Shown: positions 1 through 6,699, counted from the stretch's first letter. The stretch: DNA of 9,865 bases from Galbitalea sp036266835 (GCA_036266835.1 DATAXD010000034.1:1-9865), one strand, 5' to 3'. The notes: generated by a model from the letters alone, not told the origin. Program-made: numbers and translations.

Positions 1-117
1 ATTTCATCTTCTCCGTAGAGTCACGTGGAGGTGTTGGACAGTACCTGTGCCGAGGCCTCCAACCCCGGGTGTCCCCTGGCTAACCAGGATCTGGTACTGC
101 TCTTGTTCGTCCGCGGT
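1..117 (-). promoter_or_regulatory. Candidate structured leader upstream of rpsM
   Basis: This is the last stretch of the rpmJ-rpsM gap, read on the minus strand, with no gene in it. It can fold compactly. CAGTACC at 39-45 pairs with GGTACTG at 93-99 (7 bp). CCTGG at 75-79 pairs with CCAGG at 84-88 around a 4-nt loop. GTTGGA at 33-38 can pair with TCCAAC at 58-63, which lies inside the first helix, so the two pairings cross and would form a pseudoknot. In gamma-proteobacteria the alpha operon, which starts at rpsM, is controlled by S4 through a pseudoknot leader, so such a structure here is suggestive. The function is inference; the pairings are visible but their conservation is untested. Confidence 0.35.
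11..14 (-). promoter_or_regulatory. Probable ribosome binding site of rpsM (gene starts at window edge)
   Basis: On the minus strand GGAG is followed by AAGATGAA and then by AT at the last two bases of the window. If the next base outside the window is G, an ATG would sit 8 nt from GGAG, which is ideal spacing. rpsM (S13) normally follows rpmJ, so this is probably its ribosome binding site. The complete ATG at 7-5 is only 3 nt from GGAG and is a poorer candidate. No S13 coding sequence is visible, so this is inference from position and spacing. Confidence 0.4.
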
Positions 118-154
118 GGTCGAGTAGCCACGCGAAGCGCGGCGTATCGAGACC
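118..154 (+). repeat. Dispersed palindromic repeat, copy 1
   Basis: A 37-nt element that begins GGTCGAGTAGC and ends GCGTATCGAGACC, with a CGCGAAGCG core that forms its own small hairpin. The same element recurs in reverse orientation at 186-222 with 31 of 37 positions identical. From memory, closely similar sequences with a GCGAAGCG-type core are abundant between genes in Microbacteriaceae and some other actinobacteria, so I read it as a genome-wide interspersed repeat. Genome copy number was not checked. Confidence 0.7.
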
Positions 155-185
155 CCGGAAGTATTTAGTTTTCGCTTGCCTTCTA

Positions 186-222
186 GATCTCGATACGCTC
201 CGCTTCGCGGTGCTACTCGATC
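186..222 (-). repeat. Dispersed palindromic repeat, copy 2 (inverted)
   Basis: This is the reverse-oriented partner of the element at 118-154, separated from it by 31 nt. Aligned in the same sense, the copies differ at 6 of 37 positions. They share TCGAGTAGC, GCGAAGCG and CGTATCGAGA. Together the copies form inverted arms that could fold into one large stem in the transcript, or into two separate small hairpins. The element lies directly next to the hairpin that contains the rpmJ stop codon. Confidence 0.7.
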
Positions 223-269
223 TTGAACCTTCAGTTGATATCGCTTCGCGAGGTCAACTTAAGGTTCAA
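223..269 (-). repeat. Long hairpin containing the rpmJ stop codon
   Basis: Arms at 223-238 and 254-269 are complementary over 16 nt with one mismatch (232 against 260). Inside the loop, TCGC at 241-244 pairs with GCGA at 248-251 around TTC. The rpmJ stop (266-268) and its last glycine base lie in the 5' arm of the transcript. No U-run follows the hairpin in the transcribed direction, so it is not a classic intrinsic terminator. It could be a U-less terminator, an RNA processing or stabilising structure, or another palindromic repeat inserted at the gene end. The core GCTTCGCG resembles the core of the neighbouring dispersed repeats. Confidence 0.6.
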
Positions 270-382
270 CCCTGACGCTGCTTGTGGCGCGGGTTGCTCT
301 TGCAGATCACCATGACGACACCGTGGCGACGAATCACCCGGCACTTTTCACAGATCGGCTTGACGCTTGGGTTGACCTTCAT
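266..382 (-). CDS. rpmJ: 50S ribosomal protein L36, zinc-binding form
   Basis: This 38-residue protein starts MKVNPSVKPICEKC and ends NPRHKQRQG, matching bacterial L36 over its full length. Cys11, Cys14, Cys27 and His33 form the CCCH zinc ribbon, so this is the zinc-dependent version and not the cysteine-free paralogue that some bacteria use under zinc shortage. L36 is a small late-assembling protein of the large subunit that binds 23S rRNA. The ATG at 382 is preceded by a purine-rich GAAGAGAG. The gene follows infA by 61 nt, the usual actinobacterial order. Its TGA stop lies inside a long hairpin (223-269), and it is followed by a repeat-filled gap before the expected rpsM. Confidence 0.96.
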   Translation of the reverse strand: MKVNPSVKPICEKCRVIRRHGVVMVICKSNPRHKQRQG

Positions 383-443
383 TTGTTGCTCTCTTCGCTG
401 TCTTCGATGCGGCCCGGAGGCCTCTCGTTACTTTCCAGCAGTC

Positions 444-665
444 CTACTTATAGCGATAAACAATGCGGCCGCGGGTCAGGTCGTATGGGCTCAGTTCTAC
501 GATCACCTTGTCCTCAGGGAGGATCCGGATGTAGTGCTGGCGCATCTTCCCCGAGATGTGGGCGAGAACCCTGTGTCCGTTGGTCAGCTCAACGCGAAAC
601 ATCGCGTTGGGCAGAGCTTCGACCACTGCGCCTTCAATCTCGATGACACCGTCTTTTTTGGCCAT
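444..665 (-). CDS. infA: Translation initiation factor IF-1
   Basis: A 73-residue protein, the normal length of bacterial IF-1, and a single S1-type OB fold. It starts MAKKDGVIEIEGAVVEALPN and carries the hallmark FRVELTNGH (residues 23-31), HISGKMR (36-42) and the C-terminal LSPYDLTRGRIVYRYK (58-73). IF-1 binds the 30S A site near S12 and helps IF-2 and IF-3 select the initiator tRNA. The ATG start follows GAAGAGG closely (2 nt after GAGG). About 310 nt separate it from adk upstream, with a possible promoter at 811-840, so infA may begin a new transcription unit with rpmJ and rpsM. No map gene lies directly upstream, although many bacteria have one there. Confidence 0.97.
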   Translation of the reverse strand: MAKKDGVIEIEGAVVEALPNAMFRVELTNGHRVLAHISGKMRQHYIRILPEDKVIVELSPYDLTRGRIVYRYK

Positions 666-976
666 TGCCTCTTCGTCGCTAAAAGTTGTGATTGCTGGTC
701 ATGCGACCCCTGCCGTTGAGAGCACAGGGATGCGTGTCGGATGACACGTGTTCCGGATGGAACCGACGGCGGCGGGCACGCAAAAAGCGAGCCCAACACA
801 CCAAAGATCAAGCTTAGGTGATTAATGAGCGCTTCGCCAAACGCGGCGTATACTCTCCGGCCGCGCTCTTCTAATTCAGGAGGTTGGCGGGTGGAAGCGC
901 CGGAAATGGTCGATCCCAGACGCAAACGTCGCTCTCCGGTCGCGCGAACTCCTGAATTGGGAGAGGAACTCCTGAA
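666..976 (-). other. Non-coding gap between adk and infA
   Basis: About 310 nt without a convincing gene; no methionine aminopeptidase sequence is present. The adk-proximal part (853-985) holds short direct and inverted repeats. The middle holds a possible promoter (811-840). The infA-proximal part is a leader of roughly 140 nt containing a small hairpin, CGTGTC at 733-738 pairing with GACACG at 743-748 around GGAT. No hairpin followed by a U-run is seen, so the end of the adk transcript is not obvious. The gap probably separates a secY-adk unit from an infA-rpmJ-rpsM unit, which is inference from length and the possible promoter. Confidence 0.6.
811..840 (-). promoter_or_regulatory. Possible housekeeping promoter for infA
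   Basis: On the minus strand TTGGCG (840-835) is followed after 18 nt by TAAGCT (816-811). These resemble -35 and -10 boxes of a vegetative sigma factor, though both depart from consensus. Transcription would start near position 800-805 and give infA a leader of about 140 nt. The site lies in the largest gap before infA, where a second promoter would be expected. The call rests on motif similarity only. Confidence 0.3.
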
Positions 977-985
977 TTACGAGAG
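946..985. repeat. Tandem 20-bp repeat across the adk 3' end
   Basis: Two adjacent 20-bp units, 946-965 and 966-985, both begin GAACTCCTGAATT and end GAG, with 18 of 20 positions identical. The second unit contains the adk stop codon (977-979) and its last two codons. An inverted copy of the core, AATTCAGGAG, lies at 873-882. Either unit could therefore pair with it to make a 10-11 bp stem in the transcript. A further direct repeat, CTCTCCGGYCGCGC, occurs at 853-866 and 932-945. Confidence 0.75.
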
Positions 986-1560
986 GACGCCGATGCCGCG
1001 GGCCGTGAGCGCATCGGTGATTCGGTCTGCGACGTCATCGACATCCCCGAGCGCGTCGACCTCCACAACCATGCCGCGCTCCTTGTAGACGGCGATGATC
1101 GGCGCGGTTTCGCGCTGGTACAGACCCTGGCGGTGACGGATGGTCTCGGCCGTGTCATCCGATCGACCCTCTTCGTGCGCGCGCTTCAGCAGTCGGCTGA
1201 CGAGTTCGTCCTCGTCGGCGACCAGCTGGATGACTGCGTCGAGCGACGTTCCCTCTGAGGCAAGCAGCTCATCGAGAAAACGAAGCTGATCGACGGTGCG
1301 CGGGTATCCGTCGAGCAGGAATCCGGGGCCGCAGTCCGCTTCCTTGAGTCGCTCGGCGACCAGGTCATTGGTGAGCGAGTCGGGGACATAGTCGCCTGCG
1401 TTGATGATCGCGGAAACCTTCAGCCCCAGCTCGGTCTTGTTTCTGATGTTCGCGCGGAAGATATCGCCCGTTGCGATGGCGGGGATGCCGAACTCGGCGG
1501 TAAGCCGAATGGACTGGGTTCCCTTACCGGCGCCGGGGGGTCCGACGATAAGGAGCCGCG

Positions 1561-1564
<4 letters not shown>
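977..1564 (-). CDS. adk: Adenylate kinase, short-LID form
   Basis: A cytosolic enzyme that interconverts ATP + AMP and 2 ADP. The 195 residues carry the P-loop GPPGAGKGT (8-16), the AMP-binding TGD (32-34), DGYPRT (85-90) and the lid/catalytic region RSDD (134-137). The lid is the short version without the zinc-finger cysteines, typical of actinobacterial enzymes of about 190 residues. The start is TTG at 1564, sharing bases with the TGA stop of secY (TTGA). The sequence just before it has no purine-rich ribosome binding site, so initiation probably depends on ribosomes finishing secY. Starting here places the P-loop at the usual distance from the N terminus (MTRLLIVGPPG). Pairing with secY is the classic bacterial arrangement. 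Confidence 0.96.
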
Positions 1565-2907
<1,343 letters not shown>

Positions 2908-2910
2908 AAG

Positions 2911-2917
2911 ACCTCCT
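2911..2917 (-). promoter_or_regulatory. Strong ribosome binding site of secY
   Basis: AGGAGGT on the minus strand lies 3 nt before the GTG at 2907. It is a near-perfect Shine-Dalgarno match and decides the GTG start. The strong site fits a gene that follows a 130-nt gap and cannot rely on coupling to rplO translation. Confidence 0.85.
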
Positions 2918-2971
2918 GCTATTTGTTGCGCACTGCTTGACTACTGGCACTGCTTGGTTAGTACTTGTGGT

Positions 2972-3006
2972 GGATGCGGGGATCTTCAGGAAGATTCCCC
3001 GCATCC
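2972..3006 (-). terminator. Long bulged hairpin between rplO and secY
   Basis: GGATGCGGGGA at 2972-2982 pairs perfectly with TCCCCGCATCC at 2996-3006. After a one-nt bulge (2995), TCTT at 2983-2986 pairs with AAGA at 2991-2994 around the loop CAGG. This gives a GC-rich stem of 15 bp. No U-run follows in the transcribed direction. It may be a U-less terminator or attenuator that reduces secY-adk expression relative to the ribosomal genes, or an RNA processing site. The structure is plain in the sequence; its role is inferred from its position. Confidence 0.55.
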
Positions 3007-3037
3007 GCACACGCTTGGTTCGTGGTACCGGGTGGAA

Positions 3038-3760
3038 CTACTTGATTGAACCGCCCGCTGCGACGATCTTCTGCTCAGCAGAGCCGGAGACCTTATCTAC
3101 AGCAACGTTCAGCTTAACCGTAATGTCACCGTTACCCAGAACCTTGACCTTTTCATTGCTGCGCACAGCGCCCTTGGCGACAAGATCACTGATGGTGACG
3201 TCACCACCCTTCGGGTACAGCTCGGCGAGACGATCGAGGTTGACGACCTGGTATTCGACCCGGAACGGGTTCTTGAATCCGCGCAGTTTCGGCGCACGCA
3301 TGACCGAGTTCAGGTTGCCCCCTTCGAGGCCAACACGAACCTGGTAGCGAGCCTTCGTCCCCTTGGTTCCGCGACCGGCAGTCTTACCCTTCGAGCCCTC
3401 ACCGCGACCAACGCGGGTCCTGGCCTTCTTGGATCCCGCCGCGGGACGAAGGTGGTGGACCTTCAGAACCTGCGGACGCGCGACGTGCTCGACCGGCGGC
3501 TTTTTGGCGGCCGGAGCAGCCTTCTTAGCAGGAGTCTTAGCGGCAGGCGCTTTCGCAGTCGCAGCCTTTGCGGCGGCAGGGGCCTTCGCCGTCGTCGCTT
3601 TCTCGGCAGCTGGCTTCGTGGCTGCGGCCTTTGGGGCGGCAGCCTTCGCGGCGGCAGCCTTTGGAGCAGCAGCCTTCGGAGCAGCAGCCTTATCTGCCTT
3701 CGGAGCAGCAGCCTTAGTGGCAGGCGCCTTCTTGGCGGCGGGGGTGGCGTCGTCAGCCAT
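3038..3760 (-). CDS. rplO: 50S ribosomal protein L15 with long N-terminal tail
   Basis: A large-subunit protein that binds 23S rRNA late in assembly. Residues from about 96 to 240 are an ordinary L15: LKVHHLRPAAGSKKARTRVGRGEGSKGKTAGRGTKG near its start, RVGLEGGNLNSVMRAPKLRGF (142-162), and a C-terminal domain ending VAAGGSIK. Residues 1-95 are an added low-complexity tail of AAAPK- and PAKKA-like repeats, resembling histone H1 or HupB tails. The tail seems genuine: the ATG at 3760 overlaps the rpmD stop (TAATG), and the region just before the core (residues 87-102) has no ATG, GTG or TTG codon to start from. The usual family length is about 145-150 residues, so this protein of 240 is unusually long. 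Confidence 0.96.
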   Translation of the reverse strand: MADDATPAAKKAPATKAAAPKADKAAAPKAAAPKAAAAKAAAPKAAATKPAAEKATTAKAPAAAKAATAKAPAAKTPAKKAAPAAKKPPVEHVARPQVLKVHHLRPAAGSKKARTRVGRGEGSKGKTAGRGTKGTKARYQVRVGLEGGNLNSVMRAPKLRGFKNPFRVEYQVVNLDRLAELYPKGGDVTISDLVAKGAVRSNEKVKVLGNGDITVKLNVAVDKVSGSAEQKIVAAGGSIK

Positions 3761-3945
3761 TAGTCAATCTCCTCGACCTTGACGAGGTGAACAACAGTGC
3801 GAACGTATCCGCGGTTCTGCTTGTTGTCCTCGCGAACCGTGACATCCCCGATTCGGTGAAGCCCGAGGCTCCGCAGGGTGTCGCGCATGTTCTGCTTCTC
3901 ACTGATTTTGGATTTGGTCTGGGTTACTTTCAGGCGCTTAGCCAT
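3760..3945 (-). CDS. rpmD: 50S ribosomal protein L30
   Basis: A 61-residue large-subunit protein, the normal short bacterial length. It begins MAKRLKVTQTKSKISEKQNMRDTLRSLGL, containing the characteristic basic N-terminal strand and the RDTLRSLGLHRIGD helix and turn (21-34). It ends with the strand VRTVVHLVKVEEID. The ATG at 3945 overlaps the rpsE stop as ATGA, and its own TAA overlaps the rplO start. An open frame continues upstream of this ATG, but it lies within rpsE and shows no L30 similarity, so the start at 3945 is chosen. Confidence 0.96.
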   Translation of the reverse strand: MAKRLKVTQTKSKISEKQNMRDTLRSLGLHRIGDVTVREDNKQNRGYVRTVVHLVKVEEID

Positions 3946-4682
3946 CAGACACCTGCCTTCGTGGTCTCTCGCGCGCGAGCCGCGGCATCCGCCTCCGCGC
4001 GCACCAGGCGAGCGGGAGCGACATCCTCGAAGTCGCGTCCGCGGCGAGCCGCCACGGCACGAGGCTCTTCGAGCTGCTTGAGAGCGGCAACGGTTGCGTG
4101 AACGATGTTGATCGTGTTCGACGATCCGAGCGACTTGCTCAGGACGTCGTGGATGCCTGCGCACTCGAGTACGGCACGCACGGGCCCGCCCGCGATAACA
4201 CCGGTTCCCGCGGCGGCGGGACGGAGCAGGACGACGCCTGCGGCGGCCTCACCCTGCACGGGATGCGGAATGGTTGCCCCGACACGAGGCACGCGGAAGA
4301 AGTTCTTCTTCGCCTCCTCGACGCCCTTGGAGATGGCGGTCGGAACCTCGCGCGCCTTGCCGTAGCCGACGCCGACGAGACCGTTTCCGTCACCGACGAT
4401 GACCAGGGCGGTGAAGCTGAAGCGTCGACCACCCTTGACCACCTTCGAGACGCGGTTGATCGTCACGACGCGCTCGAGGAACTGGCTCTTGTCGGAGTCG
4501 CGGCTGCCGCGTTGCTGGTTCGGGTTGCGCTCGCGACCACCGCGACGCGCCTCACGAGGCTCGCTCGTGACATCCGTCGCGGGAGCATCGATGGCCGCTT
4601 CCGGCGTCGTGACGGCAGAGATCGCCTCGGGGTTGACTTCAGCCACAACGGGCTCCTCGTTCGTATTTGTAATGTCGCTCAC
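3945..4682 (-). CDS. rpsE: 30S ribosomal protein S5
   Basis: A small-subunit protein that helps keep decoding accurate. The dsRNA-binding-like N domain runs from about residue 68 (FLERVVTINRVSKVVKGGRRFSFTALVIVGDGNG) to about 130. The C-terminal domain includes GTGVIAGGPVRAVLECAGIHDVLSKSLGS (159-187). The VKGGR loop (82-86) is where spectinomycin-resistance changes occur in other bacteria; it looks like the usual sequence. Residues 1-65 are an acidic then arginine-rich extension, and the C terminus also has a charged tail, making 245 residues against roughly 165-200 in relatives. The GTG start at 4682 overlaps the rplR stop (GTGA) and has only a weak ribosome binding site, which suggests coupling. 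Confidence 0.96.
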   Translation of the reverse strand: MSDITNTNEEPVVAEVNPEAISAVTTPEAAIDAPATDVTSEPREARRGGRERNPNQQRGSRDSDKSQFLERVVTINRVSKVVKGGRRFSFTALVIVGDGNGLVGVGYGKAREVPTAISKGVEEAKKNFFRVPRVGATIPHPVQGEAAAGVVLLRPAAAGTGVIAGGPVRAVLECAGIHDVLSKSLGSSNTINIVHATVAALKQLEEPRAVAARRGRDFEDVAPARLVRAEADAAARARETTKAGV

Positions 4683-5050
4683 AGGTCCAATCCGCCCTCT
4701 CGCGCGCCTTCTGCGATGGCGGCAACTCGTCCGGCGTACTTACTGCCGCCGCGGTCGAACACCACTGCGGCGATGCCGGCCTTCTTCGCGCGCTCGGCGA
4801 CGAGTTCGCCCACCTTGTGCGCCTTGGCCGTCTTGTCACCCTTGAAGGTTCGAAGGTCGGCTTCCATGGTCGATGCGGATGCGACGGTGTGACCCTTCGC
4901 GTCATCCACGACCTGCACGAAGACGTGACGGGCCGAACGGGTAACCACCAGGCGCGGACGCGTCTCGGTGCCGACGACCTTCTTGCGAAGGCGCGCGTGC
5001 CTGCGGTCCTTTGCGGCCGACTTGCTCTTGCCTCTTGTTCCGAGACCCAT
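4679..5050 (-). CDS. rplR: 50S ribosomal protein L18
   Basis: A 123-residue protein that binds 5S rRNA with L5 and anchors it to the large subunit. Hallmarks are the basic N-terminal region (KDRRHARLRKKV, 14-25), RPRLVVTRSARHVFVQVVDD (31-50), and the conserved VFDRGGSKYAGRVAAIAEGAREGGLDL at the C terminus (97-123). The length is normal for actinobacteria. The ATG at 5050 is separated from the rplF stop by 2 nt, and its TGA overlaps the rpsE GTG start. Confidence 0.97.
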   Translation of the reverse strand: MGLGTRGKSKSAAKDRRHARLRKKVVGTETRPRLVVTRSARHVFVQVVDDAKGHTVASASTMEADLRTFKGDKTAKAHKVGELVAERAKKAGIAAVVFDRGGSKYAGRVAAIAEGAREGGLDL

Positions 5051-5052
5051 GA

Positions 5053-5589
5053 TTACTTACCTGACTTTCCGGCCTTGCGGCGGACTACTTCTCCGACGTA
5101 GCGGACGCCCTTGCCCTTGTAGGGCTCGGGCTTACGTAGCTTGCGAAGGTTGGCGGCGACCTCGCCGACAGCCTGCTTGTCGATTCCGCTGACGATCACG
5201 CGGTTGTTGCCCTCGACCGTGAAGCTGATGCCGGCGGGCGGCTGGACGGTGATCGGGTGCGAATAGCCAAGCGCGAACGTGACGCCCTTGCCTTCCGCAG
5301 CGACGCGGTATCCGGTACCCACGATTTCGAGGCCCTTGGAGTATCCGTCTGTCACACCGATGATCTGGTTGGCGATGAGAGTGCGGGTGAGGCCGTGCAG
5401 CGAACGCGAGTTGCGCTCGTCGTCGGGACGGCTGACCAGTAGCTGGCCGTCCTCGAGTGTGACCTCGATCGGGCTCGCGACGGTGAGCGCGAGCTCGCCG
5501 CGCGGGCCTTTGACGGTAACGGCAGGGCCGTCGACCGTGACGTTCACACCGGCTGGGATGTCAATCGGAAGTCTTCCAATACGCGACAT
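5053..5589 (-). CDS. rplF: 50S ribosomal protein L6
   Basis: A 178-residue protein, normal length, located near the factor-binding site of the large subunit. It has the two repeated L6 domains, about residues 1-80 and 82-170. It begins MSRIGRLPIDIPAGVNV and carries TVKGPRGEL (25-33), the linker-proximal GVTDGYSKGLEIVGTGYR (78-95) and the strongly conserved PEPYKGKGVRY (154-164). The C terminus is lysine-rich (RRKAGKSGK). The ATG at 5589 lies 6 nt after the rpsH stop. It is followed by rplR with a 2-nt gap. Confidence 0.97.
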   Translation of the reverse strand: MSRIGRLPIDIPAGVNVTVDGPAVTVKGPRGELALTVASPIEVTLEDGQLLVSRPDDERNSRSLHGLTRTLIANQIIGVTDGYSKGLEIVGTGYRVAAEGKGVTFALGYSHPITVQPPAGISFTVEGNNRVIVSGIDKQAVGEVAANLRKLRKPEPYKGKGVRYVGEVVRRKAGKSGK

Positions 5590-5595
5590 GGCTGG

Positions 5596-5994
5596 CTACC
5601 ACACGTAGGCGAGGACTTCCCCACCCACGCCCTTCTTGGTCGCCTGGCGATCCGTGAGGAGGCCGGATGAGGTGGACAGGATGGCTACACCGAGCCCGCC
5701 GAAGACCGTCGGGATCTCGGTTGACTTCGCGTAAACCCGCAGACCGGGCTTGGAAACGCGCTTGATGCCCACGATGGAGCGCTCGCGGTTCGGGCCATAC
5801 TTCAGGTCGATCGTCAGCGTCTGTCCGACGCGGGCGTCCTCGACCTTCCAGCTGGCGATGAATCCCTCGGTCTGAAGGATCTCGGCGATGTGGGTCTTGA
5901 GCTTGCTGTTCGGCAGCGACACGGTCTCGTGGTAGGCCGAATTCGCATTGCGCAGTCTGGTCAGCAGGTCAGCGACCGGATCTGTCATTGTCAT
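5596..5994 (-). CDS. rpsH: 30S ribosomal protein S8
   Basis: A 132-residue primary 16S rRNA-binding protein of the small subunit, full length. It starts MTMTDPVADLLTRLRNANSA, as is usual in actinobacteria; the second Met is an alternative start two codons later. It ends with the RNA-binding core FGGLGVAILSTSSGLLTDRQA and GVGGEVLAYVW (98-132). In E. coli, S8 represses spc-operon translation by binding near the rplE start; I did not recognise that site here. The gene upstream is rplE, 93 nt away, because rpsN is missing from its usual place. The ribosome binding site is weak (AGGA about 10 nt before ATG). Confidence 0.97.
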   Translation of the reverse strand: MTMTDPVADLLTRLRNANSAYHETVSLPNSKLKTHIAEILQTEGFIASWKVEDARVGQTLTIDLKYGPNRERSIVGIKRVSKPGLRVYAKSTEIPTVFGGLGVAILSTSSGLLTDRQATKKGVGGEVLAYVW

Positions 5995-6087
5995 TGCGAT
6001 GTGTTCCTAATCTCGTTCCGGTTTCGGTATCCGCCAGCTCCTCAAGAGCACAGACCGGGTACCGACCTTGATCGATCGGTGGTGCGT
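5995..6087 (-). other. Gap between rplE and rpsH lacking rpsN
   Basis: In many bacteria the S14 gene rpsN lies between rplE and rpsH. Here there are only 93 nt, too short for the roughly 61-residue zinc-type S14, and no C-x2-C zinc motif is encoded. Small pairings are possible, such as ACCGA with TCGGT around 6061-6081 and GCTC with GAGC around CTCAA near 6037-6050, but none is long. The gap probably carries only the rpsH leader. Confidence 0.7.
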
Positions 6088-6699
6088 TTAGTTGGTGCCT
6101 GCCGAGTTTTCGGCTGTTCTGAACGGGAAGCCGAGCGCCTTCAGCAGCGCGCGTCCCTCGTCGTCGTTACGCGCCGTGGTGACGACGGTTACGTCGAATC
6201 CACGAACTCGGTCGATCTTGTCCTGGTCGATCTCGTGAAACACCGACTGCTCGGTGAGACCGAACGTGTAGTTACCGTTTCCGTCGAACTGGCGGTCGGA
6301 CAACCCACGGAAGTCACGGATGCGCGGGAGCGCGAGCGACAGCAGGCGGTCCAGGAACTCCCAGGCCCGGTCGCCACGAAGCGTGACGTGAGCACCGATT
6401 GGCTGACCTTCGCGGAGCTTGAACTGCGCGATCGACTTGCGAGCTGCAGTCACCTGCGGCTTCTGGCCGGTAATCGCGGCGAGGTCTTTCACTGCGCCGT
6501 CGATGATCTTGCCGTCTCGAGCTGCCTCGCCGACGCCGGTGTTGACCACGATCTTGACGAGACCGGGCACCTGGTGCACGTTCGTGAATCCGAAGTCCTT
6601 CTTGAGCTGCGGCGCGATGTCGCTCAGGTACTTCTGCTTGAGGCGCGGCTGGGTGCGAGTAGACGCTGAGCCAGCCTTCGCGGCAGTAGTTGTTGCCAT
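6088..6699 (-). CDS. rplE: 50S ribosomal protein L5
   Basis: A 203-residue protein that binds 5S rRNA and contacts the P-site tRNA and the S13 bridge. Conserved parts include PRLKQKYLSDIAPQLKKDFGF (18-38), VKIVVNTGVGEA (48-59), QKPQVTAARKSIAQFKLREGQPIG (79-102), WEFLDRLLSLALPRIRDFRGLS (113-134) and the C-terminal TTARNDDEGRALLKALGFPF (174-193). About 16 extra residues rich in Ala and Thr precede the core. The ATG at 6699 overlaps the rplX stop (TAATG). No rpsN follows, which departs from the common order. Confidence 0.97.
   Translation of the reverse strand: MATTTAAKAGSASTRTQPRLKQKYLSDIAPQLKKDFGFTNVHQVPGLVKIVVNTGVGEAARDGKIIDGAVKDLAAITGQKPQVTAARKSIAQFKLREGQPIGAHVTLRGDRAWEFLDRLLSLALPRIRDFRGLSDRQFDGNGNYTFGLTEQSVFHEIDQDKIDRVRGFDVTVVTTARNDDEGRALLKALGFPFRTAENSAGTN

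Noticed and set aside
118..222. Classic intrinsic terminator after rpmJ
   Set aside because: Stems are possible but there is no U-run after them in the transcribed direction, and the essential rpsM should lie downstream.
118..269. CRISPR array or phage attachment site
   Set aside because: The repeats are palindromic, inverted and few, without regular spacers; no cas, integrase or tRNA gene is nearby.
282..719. Plus-strand open frames over infA and rpmJ
   Set aside because: They are antisense to two well-identified small genes and resemble no protein family I know.
584..925. Minus-strand open frame of 113 codons upstream of infA
   Set aside because: It overlaps infA in another frame, resembles no known protein including methionine aminopeptidase, and covers the repeat and promoter region.
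3363..3782. Plus-strand open frame encoding an alanine/phenylalanine-rich protein
   Set aside because: It is the antisense of the repetitive L15 tail and core; its composition follows directly from AAAPK codons and no family is recognisable.
4098..4892. Long plus-strand open frame of 264 codons
   Set aside because: It lies opposite rpsE and rplR, which are clearly the real genes; high GC keeps the antisense frame open.
5890..6669. Plus-strand open frame of 259 codons opposite rplE and rpsH
   Set aside because: It has no recognisable domain or ribosome binding site and is fully antisense to conserved ribosomal genes.
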